Positions 9,437-19,587 are shown, counted from the first letter of the stretch. The stretch: 64,000 bases of DNA from Sulfolobus tengchongensis (GCF_036967215.1 NZ_CP146016.1:2171337-2235336); one strand, 5' to 3'. The notes: generated by a model from the letters alone, not told the origin. A program made the numbers and translations.

Positions 9437-9754
9437 ATGGTATTCATCAAATTAATCTTTGGACCAACTGGAGATTTAGGCTTATTTAAGACCATATATG
9501 ATTTAAAAAATACATATCCGGCAATAGATGTTGAAACTGAGTTTAACTTAATGTGTAATACGCCATTGCTACAGATAGGAAGTAAAGTGATAAGCGTAAG
9601 TGAATACACCGATGAAGAGCTAAGGGATCTAATAGAAAGTGTTGTAACAAATCATATGAAGAACAACTATTTAAGAGAAAACCAGCAAGATCTTTTCCAG
9701 TATTATTACAGGGATTTTCCTCCTGGTTCTAATTTTTCAGAGGCTTTAATTTAA
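9437..9754 (+). CDS. Small soluble protein, possibly thioredoxin-like fold, unknown function
   Basis: 105 aa. The start, IKLIFGPTGDLGLFKTIYDL, and the later TPLLQIGSKVISVSEYTDEEL resemble the first strand-helix and the cis-Pro region (TPLL) of thioredoxin folds, but no CxxC is present, only one Cys. The fold call is a weak pattern inference. It is followed 22 bp later by a flavoprotein gene on the same strand and may be cotranscribed with it. Confidence 0.5.
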   Translation: MVFIKLIFGPTGDLGLFKTIYDLKNTYPAIDVETEFNLMCNTPLLQIGSKVISVSEYTDEELRDLIESVVTNHMKNNYLRENQQDLFQYYYRDFPPGSNFSEALI

Positions 9755-9776
9755 TCTTTAATATACCTATAGATTG

Positions 9777-10673
9777 ATGATAGTTGTTATAGGATCAGGC
9801 ATTTCTGGATTAATTATAGGCAAAAAAGTTAATGCTAATTTGATATTAGAAGAACAGCCACTCATAGGTGGAGTTTTAGCTTTTGACAGCATATTCGGTA
9901 TTGAAATACCTTACATTTTACCGATTACATATAAACCGTTTCAATTAAATAATTTTGAATTTAAATATAAAGAGTATGAAATAAATATTGTATATAGAAA
10001 ATATGAATATTTTCATAATAAAATATGCGAATTTTGTGAAGAATTACCAAAATGGTTAACATTTGACTCAGTAAAGAAGATATATATTATAGAAAACATA
10101 CCAGAGTTTATCTATGAATTGTCGAGAAATATGAAAATTGTTAAGGAATATCCAATAAGAATAGATGAAAATAAAATAATAACAAATAAGGGAAATGTGT
10201 ATAGGTTCTCGAAAATATATAATACTGGTTCCCTTAAAAGAATCAGTAGATTACTAGGATTAGATACTTCATTCTTAGGACATATCTCAGCTTTTACACT
10301 CTTAATTTTGGCAAAGAGAAAAGAAAATAATAAAGACTGGAATGTATATCTAAGTGGAGATTCAGCTGAAACATATGCGGTAGTAATTAGAATAGATGAC
10401 GTTATTAAAGATTTTCAGCTCTATTACATATATTCATTTCTCAGAACGAATCAGAAAAATATGGATATAGAAAGAATCCTCGTAGACCTTAAAAGAAGAC
10501 AAATAATAAGCCCTAACGAGATAGTTGCTTTTAGAAGCAGACTGTTATCAGAAGCCATATTGTTTGGTCATCTTAATGAGAAAGTTCCAATCAACATGAT
10601 AAATTGTGGAAGGTTAGGTGAATGGAGAAACTACAGTATCGATGAGACTATATTAAGAGCCCAGAATTGCTGA
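9777..10673 (+). CDS. FAD-binding NAD(P)-like Rossmann protein (amine-oxidase-like)
   Basis: About 298 aa from ATG 9777; a TTG one codon earlier is also possible. The N-terminus, VVIGSGISGL followed by an acidic residue ending the second strand and LIGG, is the FAD-binding beta-alpha-beta unit of the amine-oxidase/UDP-galactopyranose-mutase class. The rest is divergent, Tyr-, Lys- and Asn-rich and about 150 residues short of typical family members, so the substrate domain is reduced. A TATA-like TTTAATATA lies about 25 nt before the start, which suggests a leaderless mRNA. The 3' end overlaps the convergent kinase gene by 26 bp. Confidence 0.6.
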   Translation: MIVVIGSGISGLIIGKKVNANLILEEQPLIGGVLAFDSIFGIEIPYILPITYKPFQLNNFEFKYKEYEINIVYRKYEYFHNKICEFCEELPKWLTFDSVKKIYIIENIPEFIYELSRNMKIVKEYPIRIDENKIITNKGNVYRFSKIYNTGSLKRISRLLGLDTSFLGHISAFTLLILAKRKENNKDWNVYLSGDSAETYAVVIRIDDVIKDFQLYYIYSFLRTNQKNMDIERILVDLKRRQIISPNEIVAFRSRLLSEAILFGHLNEKVPINMINCGRLGEWRNYSIDETILRAQNC

Positions 10674-11421
10674 ATTCTTCAGTAAGTTTTCCAGCAATCA
10701 TTGTAGCCTCAGGGACTATTAATCCGCTTAATCTTAATGCAAAATATACGCCAAGTAAGAAATCTCCAGTTCCTATTTCATTTTCACCTATCCTATTAGG
10801 CTTATAGGTATATTTCCCATTCTTCTTAGTATAAACTTCAAAACCCTTATATCCATCAGATATAATTACTTCTTTAAAACCTTTTTCAAATAAAGTATCT
10901 ACTTTTATTTTTGAGAGTTCAAATTCTTCTTTATTACCATGAATAACCATGTATTTATCATTTTCAGGAAATGTGATATCTTTTTCATACTTAATTTCCT
11001 CATTTTCAGTGCAATCTCTGACAAAACCTTGTATATCAATTGCTATCGGTACCGAACTCGCTATTGAGGTAATATCTACCTCTTGACATACTGGGTTTAT
11101 TAAAATTCCGTCTACATTGTTACTATCAATTATTTTTATTTTTCTTTTAGGTTTCTTAAGTAATATCAACCTCCTACCTTCATCAGTTAATTCAATTCTG
11201 AATCTGATACTATGATCGTCATATATTAAATGTTTTTCAACGTCAGTGAGGAAATCTATCTCAAAATCAAAATCCTTTCCTATTAACCCATACAGTTTTG
11301 GTACCCCGCCTCCTCTCATTACACCTAAAGATGAATAAATTAAAGGTCCACCTGGTCTTAGTTTACCTTGTATTTCGTCTATTGTGAACCCTCCAACTAT
11401 TAATATTCTACTCCTCTTCAC
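10648..11421 (-). CDS. PfkB-family carbohydrate/nucleoside kinase
   Basis: About 257 aa from GTG 11421, which gives the usual short start before ILIVGGFTIDEI; longer in-frame starts up to 11469 would run far into the upstream gene. GGPLIYSSLG is the substrate-binding glycine region and NEIGTGDFLLG, with its catalytic Asp in GTGD, is the C-terminal PfkB signature. It phosphorylates a sugar, nucleoside or inositol; the specificity is unknown. The start overlaps the upstream zinc-finger-like gene by 14 bp, so the two are probably cotranscribed. Confidence 0.8.
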   Translation of the reverse strand: MKRSRILIVGGFTIDEIQGKLRPGGPLIYSSLGVMRGGGVPKLYGLIGKDFDFEIDFLTDVEKHLIYDDHSIRFRIELTDEGRRLILLKKPKRKIKIIDSNNVDGILINPVCQEVDITSIASSVPIAIDIQGFVRDCTENEEIKYEKDITFPENDKYMVIHGNKEEFELSKIKVDTLFEKGFKEVIISDGYKGFEVYTKKNGKYTYKPNRIGENEIGTGDFLLGVYFALRLSGLIVPEATMIAGKLTEEFSNSGLLI

Positions 11422-11701
11422 CTTCCTCTTCACCAAAAGATATTTTAGATTCTTCTTCCTCCTCTTCACTTCTTATTCTTTTCTTTAACCAAAATCCTTC
11501 CTTATGCGCGTCTAAATGTCTTTTCAAATCCTCTAAGTTAAAGAAATAACTACTATAGTCAGTTGATACGCCCTTAGCACAATTAGGTGAACATATAGGG
11601 CAAACGTAAAGTTTTGTTGTTTCATCATAACAAACCACTGTCTTCTTGTTGTTATACTCAATTTCTATAGCTTTCCATTTAGGTGTCCATCTTGTTGACA
11701 T
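11408..11701 (-). CDS. Small zinc-binding protein with acidic C-terminal tail
   Basis: 97 aa from ATG 11701; an ATG three codons upstream is also in frame. VCPIC-SPNC provides cysteines, followed about 25 residues later by a helix with H-x3-H (RHLDAH), a C2H2-like arrangement. The last 25 residues are almost all Glu with a few Ser and Gly, a feature of proteins that touch basic partners such as ribosomes or chromatin proteins. Function not known. It precedes the PfkB kinase in the same unit. Confidence 0.6.
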   Translation of the reverse strand: MSTRWTPKWKAIEIEYNNKKTVVCYDETTKLYVCPICSPNCAKGVSTDYSSYFFNLEDLKRHLDAHKEGFWLKKRIRSEEEEEESKISFGEEEGEEE

Positions 11702-11710
11702 TACTAACAT

Positions 11711-12128
11711 ATCTATTCTGGTTAGTTTATAATGTTAAGTGCTCTTATCTACTCTCTAAAAATCTATTGCATAAACTAGCCTTTTATAAGGCAGAGACGG
11801 AAGAATTACATAAATCGTGACAAGTGATTTTTAATTAATTAAAAATAGATGGAAATTCACATAGTGTCGTCAAATAGCTAAAAATATAAGGTAGTATATC
11901 CTCTTTATAGAGAGCAAAAGATGGCATTTGTGTGAAAATGTATGTAAAAGACATAATAATTTATACCTTCATGGCAAGACTATTGGAATTCTTATCATAG
12001 CTTATAATACTAACAGATTTAATAGCATTGAAGATATGTAATACATTAACTTCCATCAAATAGATGCAAATGAAGAATAGCAATGCTTATATAATGAGAA
12101 AGAGAAAGAGATAATTGGCGGTCCGAAT
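11711..12128. other. Intergenic region, probably promoter for hxlB-like gene plus unassigned sequence
   Basis: 418 bases with no convincing gene. A TATA-like CTTATATAA at about 12087 lies some 35-40 nt before the TTG start of the isomerase gene and is the likely promoter. A 22-codon open frame from GTG 11932 is too short to support. No strong hairpin or tRNA seen. Confidence 0.5.
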
Positions 12129-12758
12129 TTGTCATCTTCTCTTGATGACTATCCTCTTTCTTTAAAAACAATGTATGACATAGCTGAATTTATACTCAGA
12201 GCTGCTAAGGCAGTAAAAGCGGAGCAAGCTAGTAAAATGATAAGTGAATTAGAGAACTTTTACAAAAATAATCGCAATGGGAAAGTTCTAGTAATGGGTG
12301 CTGGAAGAAGTGGACTTGTAGGAAGAGCTTTTGCAATGAGACTTCTACATCTAGGTTTTAACTCGTACGTTCTAGGTGAAACAATAGTACCTGCAATTGG
12401 TAAAAATGATTTAGTAGTTGCAATTTCTGGTTCTGGTAGGACTAAATTAATATTAACAGCAGCAGAAGCCGCAAAAGAAGCTGGGGCAAAGCTAATAGCT
12501 ATAACAAGCTACTATGATAGTCCACTTGCAAAGATTTCTGACGTATTAGTCGAGATACCTGGTAGAACAAAATATTCAAAGAACGAAGATTATTTCGCTA
12601 GACAAATTCTTGGAATAACTGAACCATTAGCACCTTTAGGTACGTTATTTGAGGATACCACACAGATATTCCTAGATGGTATAGTTGCAGAGCTCATGAT
12701 AAGGTTAAAGAAGACTGAAGAAGATCTAAGATTAGTTCACGCAAATATTGAATTATAG
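12129..12758 (+). CDS. hxlB: 6-phospho-3-hexuloisomerase (SIS domain)
   Basis: 209 aa from a TTG start. [16 protein letters not shown] near residue 56 and [10 protein letters not shown] near residue 100 are the sugar-isomerase (SIS) phosphate-binding loops in the form seen in PHI proteins, and the length fits. The enzyme converts D-arabino-3-hexulose-6-phosphate to or from fructose-6-phosphate. In archaea without the oxidative pentose pathway, PHI and hexulose-phosphate synthase run in reverse to supply ribulose-5-phosphate and formaldehyde. The partner gene is present but unlinked, at 61812. Confidence 0.88.
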   Translation: MSSSLDDYPLSLKTMYDIAEFILRAAKAVKAEQASKMISELENFYKNNRNGKVLVMGAGRSGLVGRAFAMRLLHLGFNSYVLGETIVPAIGKNDLVVAISGSGRTKLILTAAEAAKEAGAKLIAITSYYDSPLAKISDVLVEIPGRTKYSKNEDYFARQILGITEPLAPLGTLFEDTTQIFLDGIVAELMIRLKKTEEDLRLVHANIEL

Positions 12759-12800
12759 TTTCTCTTTACCCACTCACAATTTTAATCTTAATTAGAAAGC

Positions 12801-14603
12801 GTGGATTTAAGAAAAACTGAACCAAGAGTAATTATTATTGCAATAATAGTAATAGTTATTTTAATAATGCTAATATATAAGATAATATATATTATACCTA
12901 TAATATTAGTAACGCTACTAATACTACAATATCGTGATAAATTCATACATCTAACGTCGAGCAAGGCCAAACAAAATAATGAATATAAAATTGAAGATGG
13001 CGTATTTTATGATGAAAAAAATGCCAACGCAGTATTAATAATTGATGACATACAAATGGATTATCGAGATACTAATGATGCAAATCTGAGGTCATATATA
13101 GCTTCATTTCATAAAATTTTAGATATAGCTAAAAATGTTAATATAATATTAAGGAGGGAATATATTAATAAGAATGAGTATATAACATCACTTGCTCAGA
13201 AGATCCAATCACTAAGAATAATGATAGACAGTGACCCATCTAATGAAAAAGCTAAAAGAAAGTTAGAATTGATGGAAAGCATAATATCCAAGATCGAGGC
13301 TGGTGAAAGTCCGTTTAAGTATGAGATGTACATCATAATAACTTCTGGGGATAAAGGAAGTGCACTAGCTACTGCATCTACAATAAAACAAGGATTAGAA
13401 GGTCTTGGAATAAAAAGCAGATTCGCAACTTCCTATGAAATAAGAAAATATATTAGAAACTTTTTTCGTTTAGGGCTTAATTCTAATAAAATTTTATTAC
13501 CGAGTACAATCCCGTATTTAACTCCAATATCTATGGAAAAGAGACCTAAATATAATCTCGTATCAAATGGAATACTGTTAGGCAGAGAAATAGATGGTAA
13601 AAATCTAATATTTTGGAACATAGACTATAGTCAAAACAGTCACGTACTTTTAATTGGTCCTACTGGATCTGGAAAAACAGAATTTATAATATGGATTTCT
13701 ACATTGTTAAATTTAATATATGGAAATACAGTCGTCCTATTTGATATAAAAGGAGATATAAAATATAGACTTTCTAAATATAAGGTTCCATTCCACTTAA
13801 TAAATCCACTATTTTACAAATTGGGTCTCCTCGATGAATATGAAATACCATTAAAATTAAAATTGTTACAAATAGAAAAAATCTTGATTAACTCCTTTAG
13901 ATTAAATAAATTTCAAGCGTCCATAATATATACATATCTAAATAGACTATTAGATTCTAGCCCTTTTAAACATAGAATTAAGTGGAAAGATTTGGAGAAA
14001 TATATAGATGAAATAAACGACTTGCAACTTAAGTATTATTTCAACAAACTCATAAGCATTCTATCCTCAATGGATGACTCTGATTTGCCATCTTTACTTT
14101 CTGGTATTAATGAAAATGAGATTAATGTTATAGATTTAACATTAATAAAAAATGAAGAAATTAGACGACTTATAATATATACTATATTACAGGAATCTTA
14201 TAATAAAATGTCTTTAAATAAAATGTATGACATACCTAAAATGTTTCTCGTTATGGACGAAGCATGGACTATATTAAGAAGCGAATCCGAAGATTATCCC
14301 ATTGTAGCAGATCTCATAAAGAGAGGAAGAGGACATGGAATATCAATTATAATGGCTACCCAAAACTTAGAAGATCTAGGAGAGCTAGCTAACGTATATC
14401 TAGATAACATAGGCTTACTTGTATTTATTAACAATGGCGATAGAAAATTCTGGGAAGAGGTAAAACGATTCGTAACTATAGATGATAACACGTTGCATAA
14501 GAGTTTAATGTTCTTAAGTAAAGGAGAGGCAGTAATACGATTTTTAGGCGATCCTAGACCCGTAATTATAAAGTTATATACATTAGCTAATAGCCCTCTC
14601 TAA
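12801..14603 (+). CDS. cedB: CedB-type HerA/VirB4-like ATPase of the crenarchaeal DNA-import system
   Basis: 600 aa, GTG start. Two adjacent hydrophobic helices at residues 10-45 anchor the protein. GPTGSGKTEF near residue 284 is the Walker A motif and FLVMDEAWTI near residue 480 is Walker B, with ATQNLEDL as a sensor region; this is the HerA/VirB4 class with an N-terminal membrane segment. In Sulfolobales the gene next to the lysYZ cluster with this architecture is CedB, which with CedA, CedA1 and CedA2 brings chromosomal DNA into UV-damaged, aggregated cells. CedA genes are not in this window. It overlaps the convergent gene at 14583 by 21 bp. Confidence 0.78.
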   Translation: MDLRKTEPRVIIIAIIVIVILIMLIYKIIYIIPIILVTLLILQYRDKFIHLTSSKAKQNNEYKIEDGVFYDEKNANAVLIIDDIQMDYRDTNDANLRSYIASFHKILDIAKNVNIILRREYINKNEYITSLAQKIQSLRIMIDSDPSNEKAKRKLELMESIISKIEAGESPFKYEMYIIITSGDKGSALATASTIKQGLEGLGIKSRFATSYEIRKYIRNFFRLGLNSNKILLPSTIPYLTPISMEKRPKYNLVSNGILLGREIDGKNLIFWNIDYSQNSHVLLIGPTGSGKTEFIIWISTLLNLIYGNTVVLFDIKGDIKYRLSKYKVPFHLINPLFYKLGLLDEYEIPLKLKLLQIEKILINSFRLNKFQASIIYTYLNRLLDSSPFKHRIKWKDLEKYIDEINDLQLKYYFNKLISILSSMDDSDLPSLLSGINENEINVIDLTLIKNEEIRRLIIYTILQESYNKMSLNKMYDIPKMFLVMDEAWTILRSESEDYPIVADLIKRGRGHGISIIMATQNLEDLGELANVYLDNIGLLVFINNGDRKFWEEVKRFVTIDDNTLHKSLMFLSKGEAVIRFLGDPRPVIIKLYTLANSPL

Positions 14604-15011
14604 TATAGCTTGAATGCCAGTCTTTATTTTATTATATATTATATCATTATTTATATTTTTTATTATGATTTCTTTTATATCACTTTTATCCATTTCTATA
14701 CTATAATCTATCTTATTCAATTCCTTTTCCGATTCTAGAATTTTACTTAATGCTGAAAAGTATGATTTATTTAGCGTAATTTTAGTCTTAATAACAAACT
14801 TTGCAACTGGAGGAGTGAAGTAAATTTCAGCTAATATTTCACCTCTTTTATTTTTTATATACTCAATAGTTCCCTTATTACCTTTAATCGATGATACGTA
14901 ACCGGATTCTATAATACTTAACAAAAACTCATAAAATTCTAATTCTTTTCTCAAGGCAGCTATCTTATTTTCAAGGAATTTTTTCAACTCATCAGTATTT
15001 ACACTCATCAT
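14583..15011 (-). CDS. Hypothetical protein next to cedB
   Basis: 142 aa, Lys/Glu/Ile-rich. The first 35 residues (DELKKFLENKIAALRKELEF) form an amphipathic coiled-coil-like helix; a beta-rich middle with a TPPVAKFVIKTKI segment and a C-terminal helix follow. No family recognised. It has no signal or membrane segment. It is convergent with cedB (21-bp overlap) and divergent from lysY (54-bp gap). Confidence 0.5.
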   Translation of the reverse strand: MMSVNTDELKKFLENKIAALRKELEFYEFLLSIIESGYVSSIKGNKGTIEYIKNKRGEILAEIYFTPPVAKFVIKTKITLNKSYFSALSKILESEKELNKIDYSIEMDKSDIKEIIIKNINNDIIYNKIKTGIQAILERAIS

Positions 15012-15064
15012 AAATATCTATACACATTAAACTATATATAACCTAAATTGCAATAGTTACTGTA

Positions 15065-16123
15065 ATGAAGGATAGAGTTAGAGTTGCCGTAATTGGAGGT
15101 TCAGGATATACTGGAGGAGAATTACTAAGAATACTAGTTATGCATCCGAAGACCGAAATTACAATAGTAACCTCTAGAGAATATGCAGGAAAACCAATAT
15201 CATTAATCCATCCTAATTTGAGAAGTCTATTATCACTTAACTTTACTACTTTTTCTATAGACAAGCTTTCTGATAAAGCAGATGTAGTATTTCTAGCTCT
15301 ACCTCACGGTGTGTCATTAAATTATGTACCTAAATTACTAGAATTAGGTTTAACTGTGATAGATCTAAGTGCAGACTATAGACTTAAAAATCCTAAACTT
15401 TATAAGGAGTGGTATGGCTACGAACATCCTTATCCCGACTTGTTAGATAAAGCAATATATGGATTGCCTGAACTACATTATGAAGAGCTAAAAAATGCTA
15501 AACTTATTGCTTCGCCAGGATGTAATGCAACGGCAACCATATTAGCATTAGCTCCAATAGTTGCAACAAAAATAACAGATGAAAGAAGATTTATCAGCGA
15601 TGTCAAAGTTGGCAGTAGTGAGGGTGGAGCTAAACCATCCGAGGGGAGCCATCATCCAGAAAGACAAAACGCTATCAGACCATATGAAGCTGAAGGACAT
15701 AGACATTCTGCAGAGGCTGAACAAGAACTTTCAAGAATAGCTAAATCAGATATAAGCGTGAGTATTGTTCCCCATGCTGTCAGCAGTATTAGAGGAGCTT
15801 TAGCGTCTGCACATACATGGCTATCAGTTGAGATGGAAGAAATCGAAATATGGAAAAGAATAGCTGAATTTTATCGAGGTAAAAAATTCATTAGAATAAT
15901 AAGAGGTAATATTCATCCTTATCCAGATCCAAAATTTGTTATTGGGAGTAACTTTGCCGACATAGGTTTCGCAATCGAAAAAAGAGTGCTACGATTAACA
16001 ACCTTTTCGGCAATAGATAACCTAATGAAAGGTGCTGCTGGTCAAGCAGTGCAAGCTTTCAATATCTCCATGGGATTCAATGAGGACGATGGATTAAAAT
16101 TAGTACCTTTGAGGCCTGCCTAA
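15065..16123 (+). CDS. lysY: [LysW]-aminoadipyl/glutamyl phosphate reductase (LysY/ArgC)
   Basis: 352 aa. GGSGYTGGELLRIL (residues 10-23) is the NADP-binding start of the ArgC family, and SPGCNATAT near residue 152 holds the catalytic Cys. The long loop with SEGGAKPSEGSHHPER is a mark of the archaeal/Thermus LysY branch, which acts on carrier-bound substrate instead of N-acetylglutamyl phosphate. In Sulfolobus the same enzyme serves lysine and arginine synthesis. It is followed by lysZ one base after its stop. Confidence 0.92.
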   Translation: MKDRVRVAVIGGSGYTGGELLRILVMHPKTEITIVTSREYAGKPISLIHPNLRSLLSLNFTTFSIDKLSDKADVVFLALPHGVSLNYVPKLLELGLTVIDLSADYRLKNPKLYKEWYGYEHPYPDLLDKAIYGLPELHYEELKNAKLIASPGCNATATILALAPIVATKITDERRFISDVKVGSSEGGAKPSEGSHHPERQNAIRPYEAEGHRHSAEAEQELSRIAKSDISVSIVPHAVSSIRGALASAHTWLSVEMEEIEIWKRIAEFYRGKKFIRIIRGNIHPYPDPKFVIGSNFADIGFAIEKRVLRLTTFSAIDNLMKGAAGQAVQAFNISMGFNEDDGLKLVPLRPA

Positions 16124-16124
16124 A

Positions 16125-16919
16125 ATGATAGTAGTAAAAATAGGCGGAAGAGTAGTAAAAAATTCATTAGAAAAAGTTATTTTAGACATAGCAAATACAA
16201 ATGAAAAGATTATTTTAATTCATGGAGGAGGTGATATCGTAACGGAATATTCTAAAAAATTAGGAATCGAACCAGTATTTGTAACATCACCGGAAGGAAT
16301 AAGAAGTAGATACACAACAAAGGAAGAATTAGATGTCTACATAATGGTAATGAGCCTTATAAATAAAAAAATTACATCCAGATTATCTAGTTTAGGGAAA
16401 AGCACAATAGGCATATCTGGGGTTGATGCTAGTTTATTAATTGCCGAAAGAAAGAAAAAAATTGTGATTATTGATGAAAGAGGAAAGAAAAGAATAATAG
16501 AAGGTGGATACACGGGTAAAGTTAAAGAAGTTAAAAACGAAATACTAACTAATTTATTGAAAATGTTTGATGTGATAGTTATCTCACCTCTGGCACTAGA
16601 TCCAGAGGAAAGTACACCATTAAATATTGATGGGGATCAAGCTGCGTTTGCAATAAGCAAAGCAGTAAAACCCGATGCACTTATACTCTTATCTGATGTA
16701 GAAGGAGTACTCTTAGAAGGAAAAGTAGTTAGCAGACTCACTTCTAACGAAGCTAGGGAACTCTCGAAAAAGATAGGCCCAGGAATGAATAGAAAATTAT
16801 TAATGGCAGCAGAGGCTATAGAAAATGGTATAAATAAAGTAATAATAGGATCTGGAATGAAAGATAAACCGATAACAAGCGCACTAGAACTTAATGGAAC
16901 GGTGATAGTGAATGGGTAA
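16125..16919 (+). CDS. lysZ: [LysW]-aminoadipate/glutamate kinase (LysZ/ArgB)
   Basis: 264 aa amino-acid-kinase fold. VVKIGGRVV at the N-terminus and LIHGGGDIVT near residue 30 are the phosphate-binding loops, and NIDGDQAAFA near residue 167 contributes catalytic and substrate contacts. It phosphorylates the side-chain carboxylate of LysW-bound aminoadipate or glutamate, giving the substrate of LysY. It lies directly after lysY and overlaps lysM by 8 bp. Confidence 0.92.
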   Translation: MIVVKIGGRVVKNSLEKVILDIANTNEKIILIHGGGDIVTEYSKKLGIEPVFVTSPEGIRSRYTTKEELDVYIMVMSLINKKITSRLSSLGKSTIGISGVDASLLIAERKKKIVIIDERGKKRIIEGGYTGKVKEVKNEILTNLLKMFDVIVISPLALDPEESTPLNIDGDQAAFAISKAVKPDALILLSDVEGVLLEGKVVSRLTSNEARELSKKIGPGMNRKLLMAAEAIENGINKVIIGSGMKDKPITSALELNGTVIVNG

Positions 16920-17340
16920 TGCGAACGTTGATGAAAATGATTTGAAAATTTTGGAAATCCTAAAGAAGAACGCTAGAACGCCATATACGCTAATTGCTAA
17001 AGAGCTTAAAGTGAGTGAAGCCGCAATAAGAAAGAGAATAGAAAAATTAATACGACAGGGTATTATTAAGAGATTTACTATAGAATATGAATTGGAAAAT
17101 GAAATAAAAGCGATAGTTATGGTTCAATCTACGCCACAAATACCAACTCCCGAGATCTCTAAAAAGATAGCTAAAATACCGGGTGTAGAAGTAGTATATG
17201 AAACTACTGGAGATTATGATATCCTAGTAATAGTTAGAGGTACTAATATAACTTCAATTAATAGGACTATAGATGAGATTAGAAGTATTCAAGGCGTTGT
17301 AGGAACAAATAGTACTATTATCCTTAGGACTTGGTTCTAA
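16912..17340 (+). CDS. lysM: Lrp/AsnC-family regulator LysM
   Basis: 142 aa. The N-terminal winged helix-turn-helix (LKILEILKKNARTPYTLIAK and KRIEKLIRQGIIKRF) is followed by a RAM/ligand-binding domain with GDYDILVIVRG near residue 103. LysM of Sulfolobus binds the promoter of the lysWXJK unit and responds to lysine; the position here, just before lysW and after lysYZ, matches. It probably acts on the 65-bp gap that follows. Confidence 0.88.
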   Translation: MGNANVDENDLKILEILKKNARTPYTLIAKELKVSEAAIRKRIEKLIRQGIIKRFTIEYELENEIKAIVMVQSTPQIPTPEISKKIAKIPGVEVVYETTGDYDILVIVRGTNITSINRTIDEIRSIQGVVGTNSTIILRTWF

Positions 17341-17405
17341 GATCGTACCTTTTATTACTAAAAACTTTTTCTACGCAAAACTAGTTTAGTATCTACTGAT
17401 CTTTA
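17341..17405 (+). promoter_or_regulatory. Probable lysWXJK promoter/LysM target region
   Basis: A 65-bp AT-rich gap between lysM and lysW. TTTAGTATCTAC about 20 bases before the lysW ATG and the upstream CTAAAAACTTTTT are the TATA/BRE-like candidates. In Sulfolobus LysM is known to bind this intergenic region; the exact operator cannot be fixed by eye. Confidence 0.45.
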
Positions 17406-17576
17406 ATGGCAATCCTAAAATGTCCTATCTGTGGTGGAGATGTAAGTGTAGAAGACGATGCCTTGCCGGGAGAGCTTGTTGAACACGAGTGTGGAGCCCA
17501 ATTAGAAATTATAAAACAAAATGGAAAATTATCGCTCAGGCTTGCAGAGCAAATAGGTGAGGATTGGGGAGAGTGA
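17406..17576 (+). CDS. lysW: LysW amino-group carrier protein
   Basis: 56 aa. A zinc knuckle is formed by CPIC (residues 6-9) and HEC near residues 27-29, in a strongly acidic small protein. The C-terminus is EDWGE, the conserved tail whose terminal Glu gamma-carboxyl is joined to the amino group of aminoadipate or glutamate by LysX. Intermediates stay attached to LysW through LysZ, LysY, LysJ and LysK. Its stop overlaps the lysX start. Confidence 0.96.
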   Translation: MAILKCPICGGDVSVEDDALPGELVEHECGAQLEIIKQNGKLSLRLAEQIGEDWGE

Positions 17577-18424
17577 AAATAGGAATTTTGTACGACATGC
17601 TTAGATGGGAGGAAAGGAATCTAATTGAGGAAGGTAAAAAATTAGGCTATCAGATAGATGCAATATATAGTAAGGGAGCTGTATTTTTTTCTGATGAAAT
17701 AAAAATAGATACTGAAGCTAATTCGTTTATACAAAGGAACGTTTCCCATAATAGGGCTCTTATTACTTCATTTATAGTAGAGCAGGCTGGTTATCCAGTA
17801 GTGAATGATTATACAACATTACTCAGATGTGAAAACAAGATTTTTACGACATATATCTTAGCAAGACACAACATACCCACTCCTAAAACCTTTATAGCGT
17901 TTGACAAAACTAACGCATTGGAATTTTCAAAAAAACTAGGCTATCCTGTGGTTATAAAACCAGTAGAAGGAAGTTGGGGAAGAATGGTAGCTAAAGCAGA
18001 TAACTCAGACGTACTATATAGTTACTTAGAGTATCAGGAATTTAGTACACAAAAATATAAAGATGTTTACTATATCCAAGAATTCGTTAACAAACCAAAT
18101 AGAGATATAAGAATATTTGTAATAGGTGATGAAGTGCCAGTTGGCATTTATAGGGTAAATGAGAATAATTGGAGAACTAATACTGCTCTAGGAGCTAAAG
18201 CATACCCCCTTAAAATCAATGAAGAACTTAGAGAACTTGCGCTGAAAGTTAAAGAGATACTCGGAGGGTTCTTCTTAGGTATAGATATATTTGAAGATAA
18301 AGATCGAGGGTACCTAGTAGACGAGGTAAATGGAGTTCCAGAATACAAAAATACCGTCAGGGTTAATAATTTCAATGTATCTAAATTCTTGTTGGAAAAA
18401 ATTGCGGAGTGGGTTAAAAAATGA
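17573..18424 (+). CDS. lysX: LysW-aminoadipate ligase LysX
   Basis: About 283 aa from GTG 17573, which overlaps the lysW stop as GTGA; a TTG three codons upstream is the alternative. It is an ATP-grasp ligase of the RimK class: [14 protein letters not shown] near residue 130 is the ATP loop, and [21 protein letters not shown] near residue 240 supplies metal ligands. It links the LysW C-terminal Glu to the alpha-amino group of aminoadipate. The lysJ ATG overlaps its stop. Confidence 0.92.
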   Translation: MKIGILYDMLRWEERNLIEEGKKLGYQIDAIYSKGAVFFSDEIKIDTEANSFIQRNVSHNRALITSFIVEQAGYPVVNDYTTLLRCENKIFTTYILARHNIPTPKTFIAFDKTNALEFSKKLGYPVVIKPVEGSWGRMVAKADNSDVLYSYLEYQEFSTQKYKDVYYIQEFVNKPNRDIRIFVIGDEVPVGIYRVNENNWRTNTALGAKAYPLKINEELRELALKVKEILGGFFLGIDIFEDKDRGYLVDEVNGVPEYKNTVRVNNFNVSKFLLEKIAEWVKK

Positions 18425-19587
18425 TAAAGATACTAAAATTTTATCAAGATCGAGGTCTTAAAATAGTTAAGGGAGAGGGACAATATGTATGGGATGATAA
18501 AGGTGATAAATACTTAGATCTACATGCAGGGCATGGTGTTGCTTTTCTTGGACATAGAAATAAAACAGTCATAAGTTATTTAGAAAAACAAATGAACGAA
18601 ATAATGACTCTTTCCTTAGCTTTTGACACTCCAATACGAGAGGAAATGACGAGAGAACTTGATGATTTAAAACCAAATAATCTGGAACATGTATTCTTAT
18701 TAAACAGTGGTTCAGAGGCAGTAGAACTTGCATTAAAAATTGCAAGGAAAATCACGAAGAGAAGAAAAATTGTAGCATTTAAAAATTCTTTTCATGGTAG
18801 AAGTATGGGAGCTTTGTCTGTAACTTGGAATAAAAAATACAGGGAACCTTTCGAACCATTAATTGGACCTACTGAATTCTTAGACTACAACAATATAGAC
18901 TCATTAAAAAACATTACAGAAGACACGGCAGCCGTAATAGTGGAGCCAGTTCAAGGTGAAGGTGGTGTTATTCCAGCAAAAAAGGAATTCATGAAAGCAT
19001 TAAGAGAGATGACAGAAAAAGTAGGTGCTTTGTTAATTATAGATGAAGTCCAGACTGGATTCGGTAGAACGGGTAAGATTTGGGCTTATCAACACTTCGA
19101 TATTAAACCAGATATATTAACAGCAGGTAAAGCAATAGGCGGCGGATTTCCAGTGAGTGCAGTGTTCATACCAGAATGGATAAGCGAAAAAATTGAAGAA
19201 GGAGATCATGGTTCTACATATGGTGGAAATCCATTAGCAGTAGCCGCAGTTACTGCTGCTTGCAAAGTTGCCAAATCAGAAAAAATAGCTGACCAAGCAC
19301 AAAAGAAGGGAGAGTTGTTCTTAAAGATACTTAAAGAAAAACTAGAAGATTTCAAGATAATTAGAGAGATAAGAGGGTTAGGTCTCATGATTGGAATAGA
19401 TTTGAAAGTAAATCCCTCTACTGCTATAAAAATATTACAAGATGAGAAAGTACTCTCGCTAAAAGCAGGACTCACTGTAATAAGATTCTTGCCTCCATAC
19501 GTGATAAACCAGTCAGATATGGAGTGGGCGGCTGATGCAGCAAGAAAAGGAATTAGTGAAACAGAAAGCAAAAGACTTGCTTCTTAA
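18421..19587 (+). CDS. lysJ: [LysW]-lysine/ornithine aminotransferase (LysJ)
   Basis: 388 aa class III PLP aminotransferase. [16 protein letters not shown] near residue 100 binds the cofactor phosphate, [15 protein letters not shown] near residue 205 includes the Asp that contacts the PLP ring, and [11 protein letters not shown] near residue 238 has the Schiff-base Lys. It transaminates the LysW-bound semialdehyde from glutamate. ATG 18421 overlaps the lysX stop (ATGA), and the 3' end overlaps lysK. Confidence 0.92.
   Translation: MIKILKFYQDRGLKIVKGEGQYVWDDKGDKYLDLHAGHGVAFLGHRNKTVISYLEKQMNEIMTLSLAFDTPIREEMTRELDDLKPNNLEHVFLLNSGSEAVELALKIARKITKRRKIVAFKNSFHGRSMGALSVTWNKKYREPFEPLIGPTEFLDYNNIDSLKNITEDTAAVIVEPVQGEGGVIPAKKEFMKALREMTEKVGALLIIDEVQTGFGRTGKIWAYQHFDIKPDILTAGKAIGGGFPVSAVFIPEWISEKIEEGDHGSTYGGNPLAVAAVTAACKVAKSEKIADQAQKKGELFLKILKEKLEDFKIIREIRGLGLMIGIDLKVNPSTAIKILQDEKVLSLKAGLTVIRFLPPYVINQSDMEWAADAARKGISETESKRLAS

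Noticed and set aside
11711-12128. Short frame from GTG 11932 (22 codons) as a gene
   Set aside because: Too short, no ribosome-binding sequence and no similarity; left as unassigned spacer.
19206-19571. Minus-strand open frame opposite lysJ
   Set aside because: It is a shadow of the aminotransferase gene; low-complexity Ser/Ile/Phe composition and no motif.
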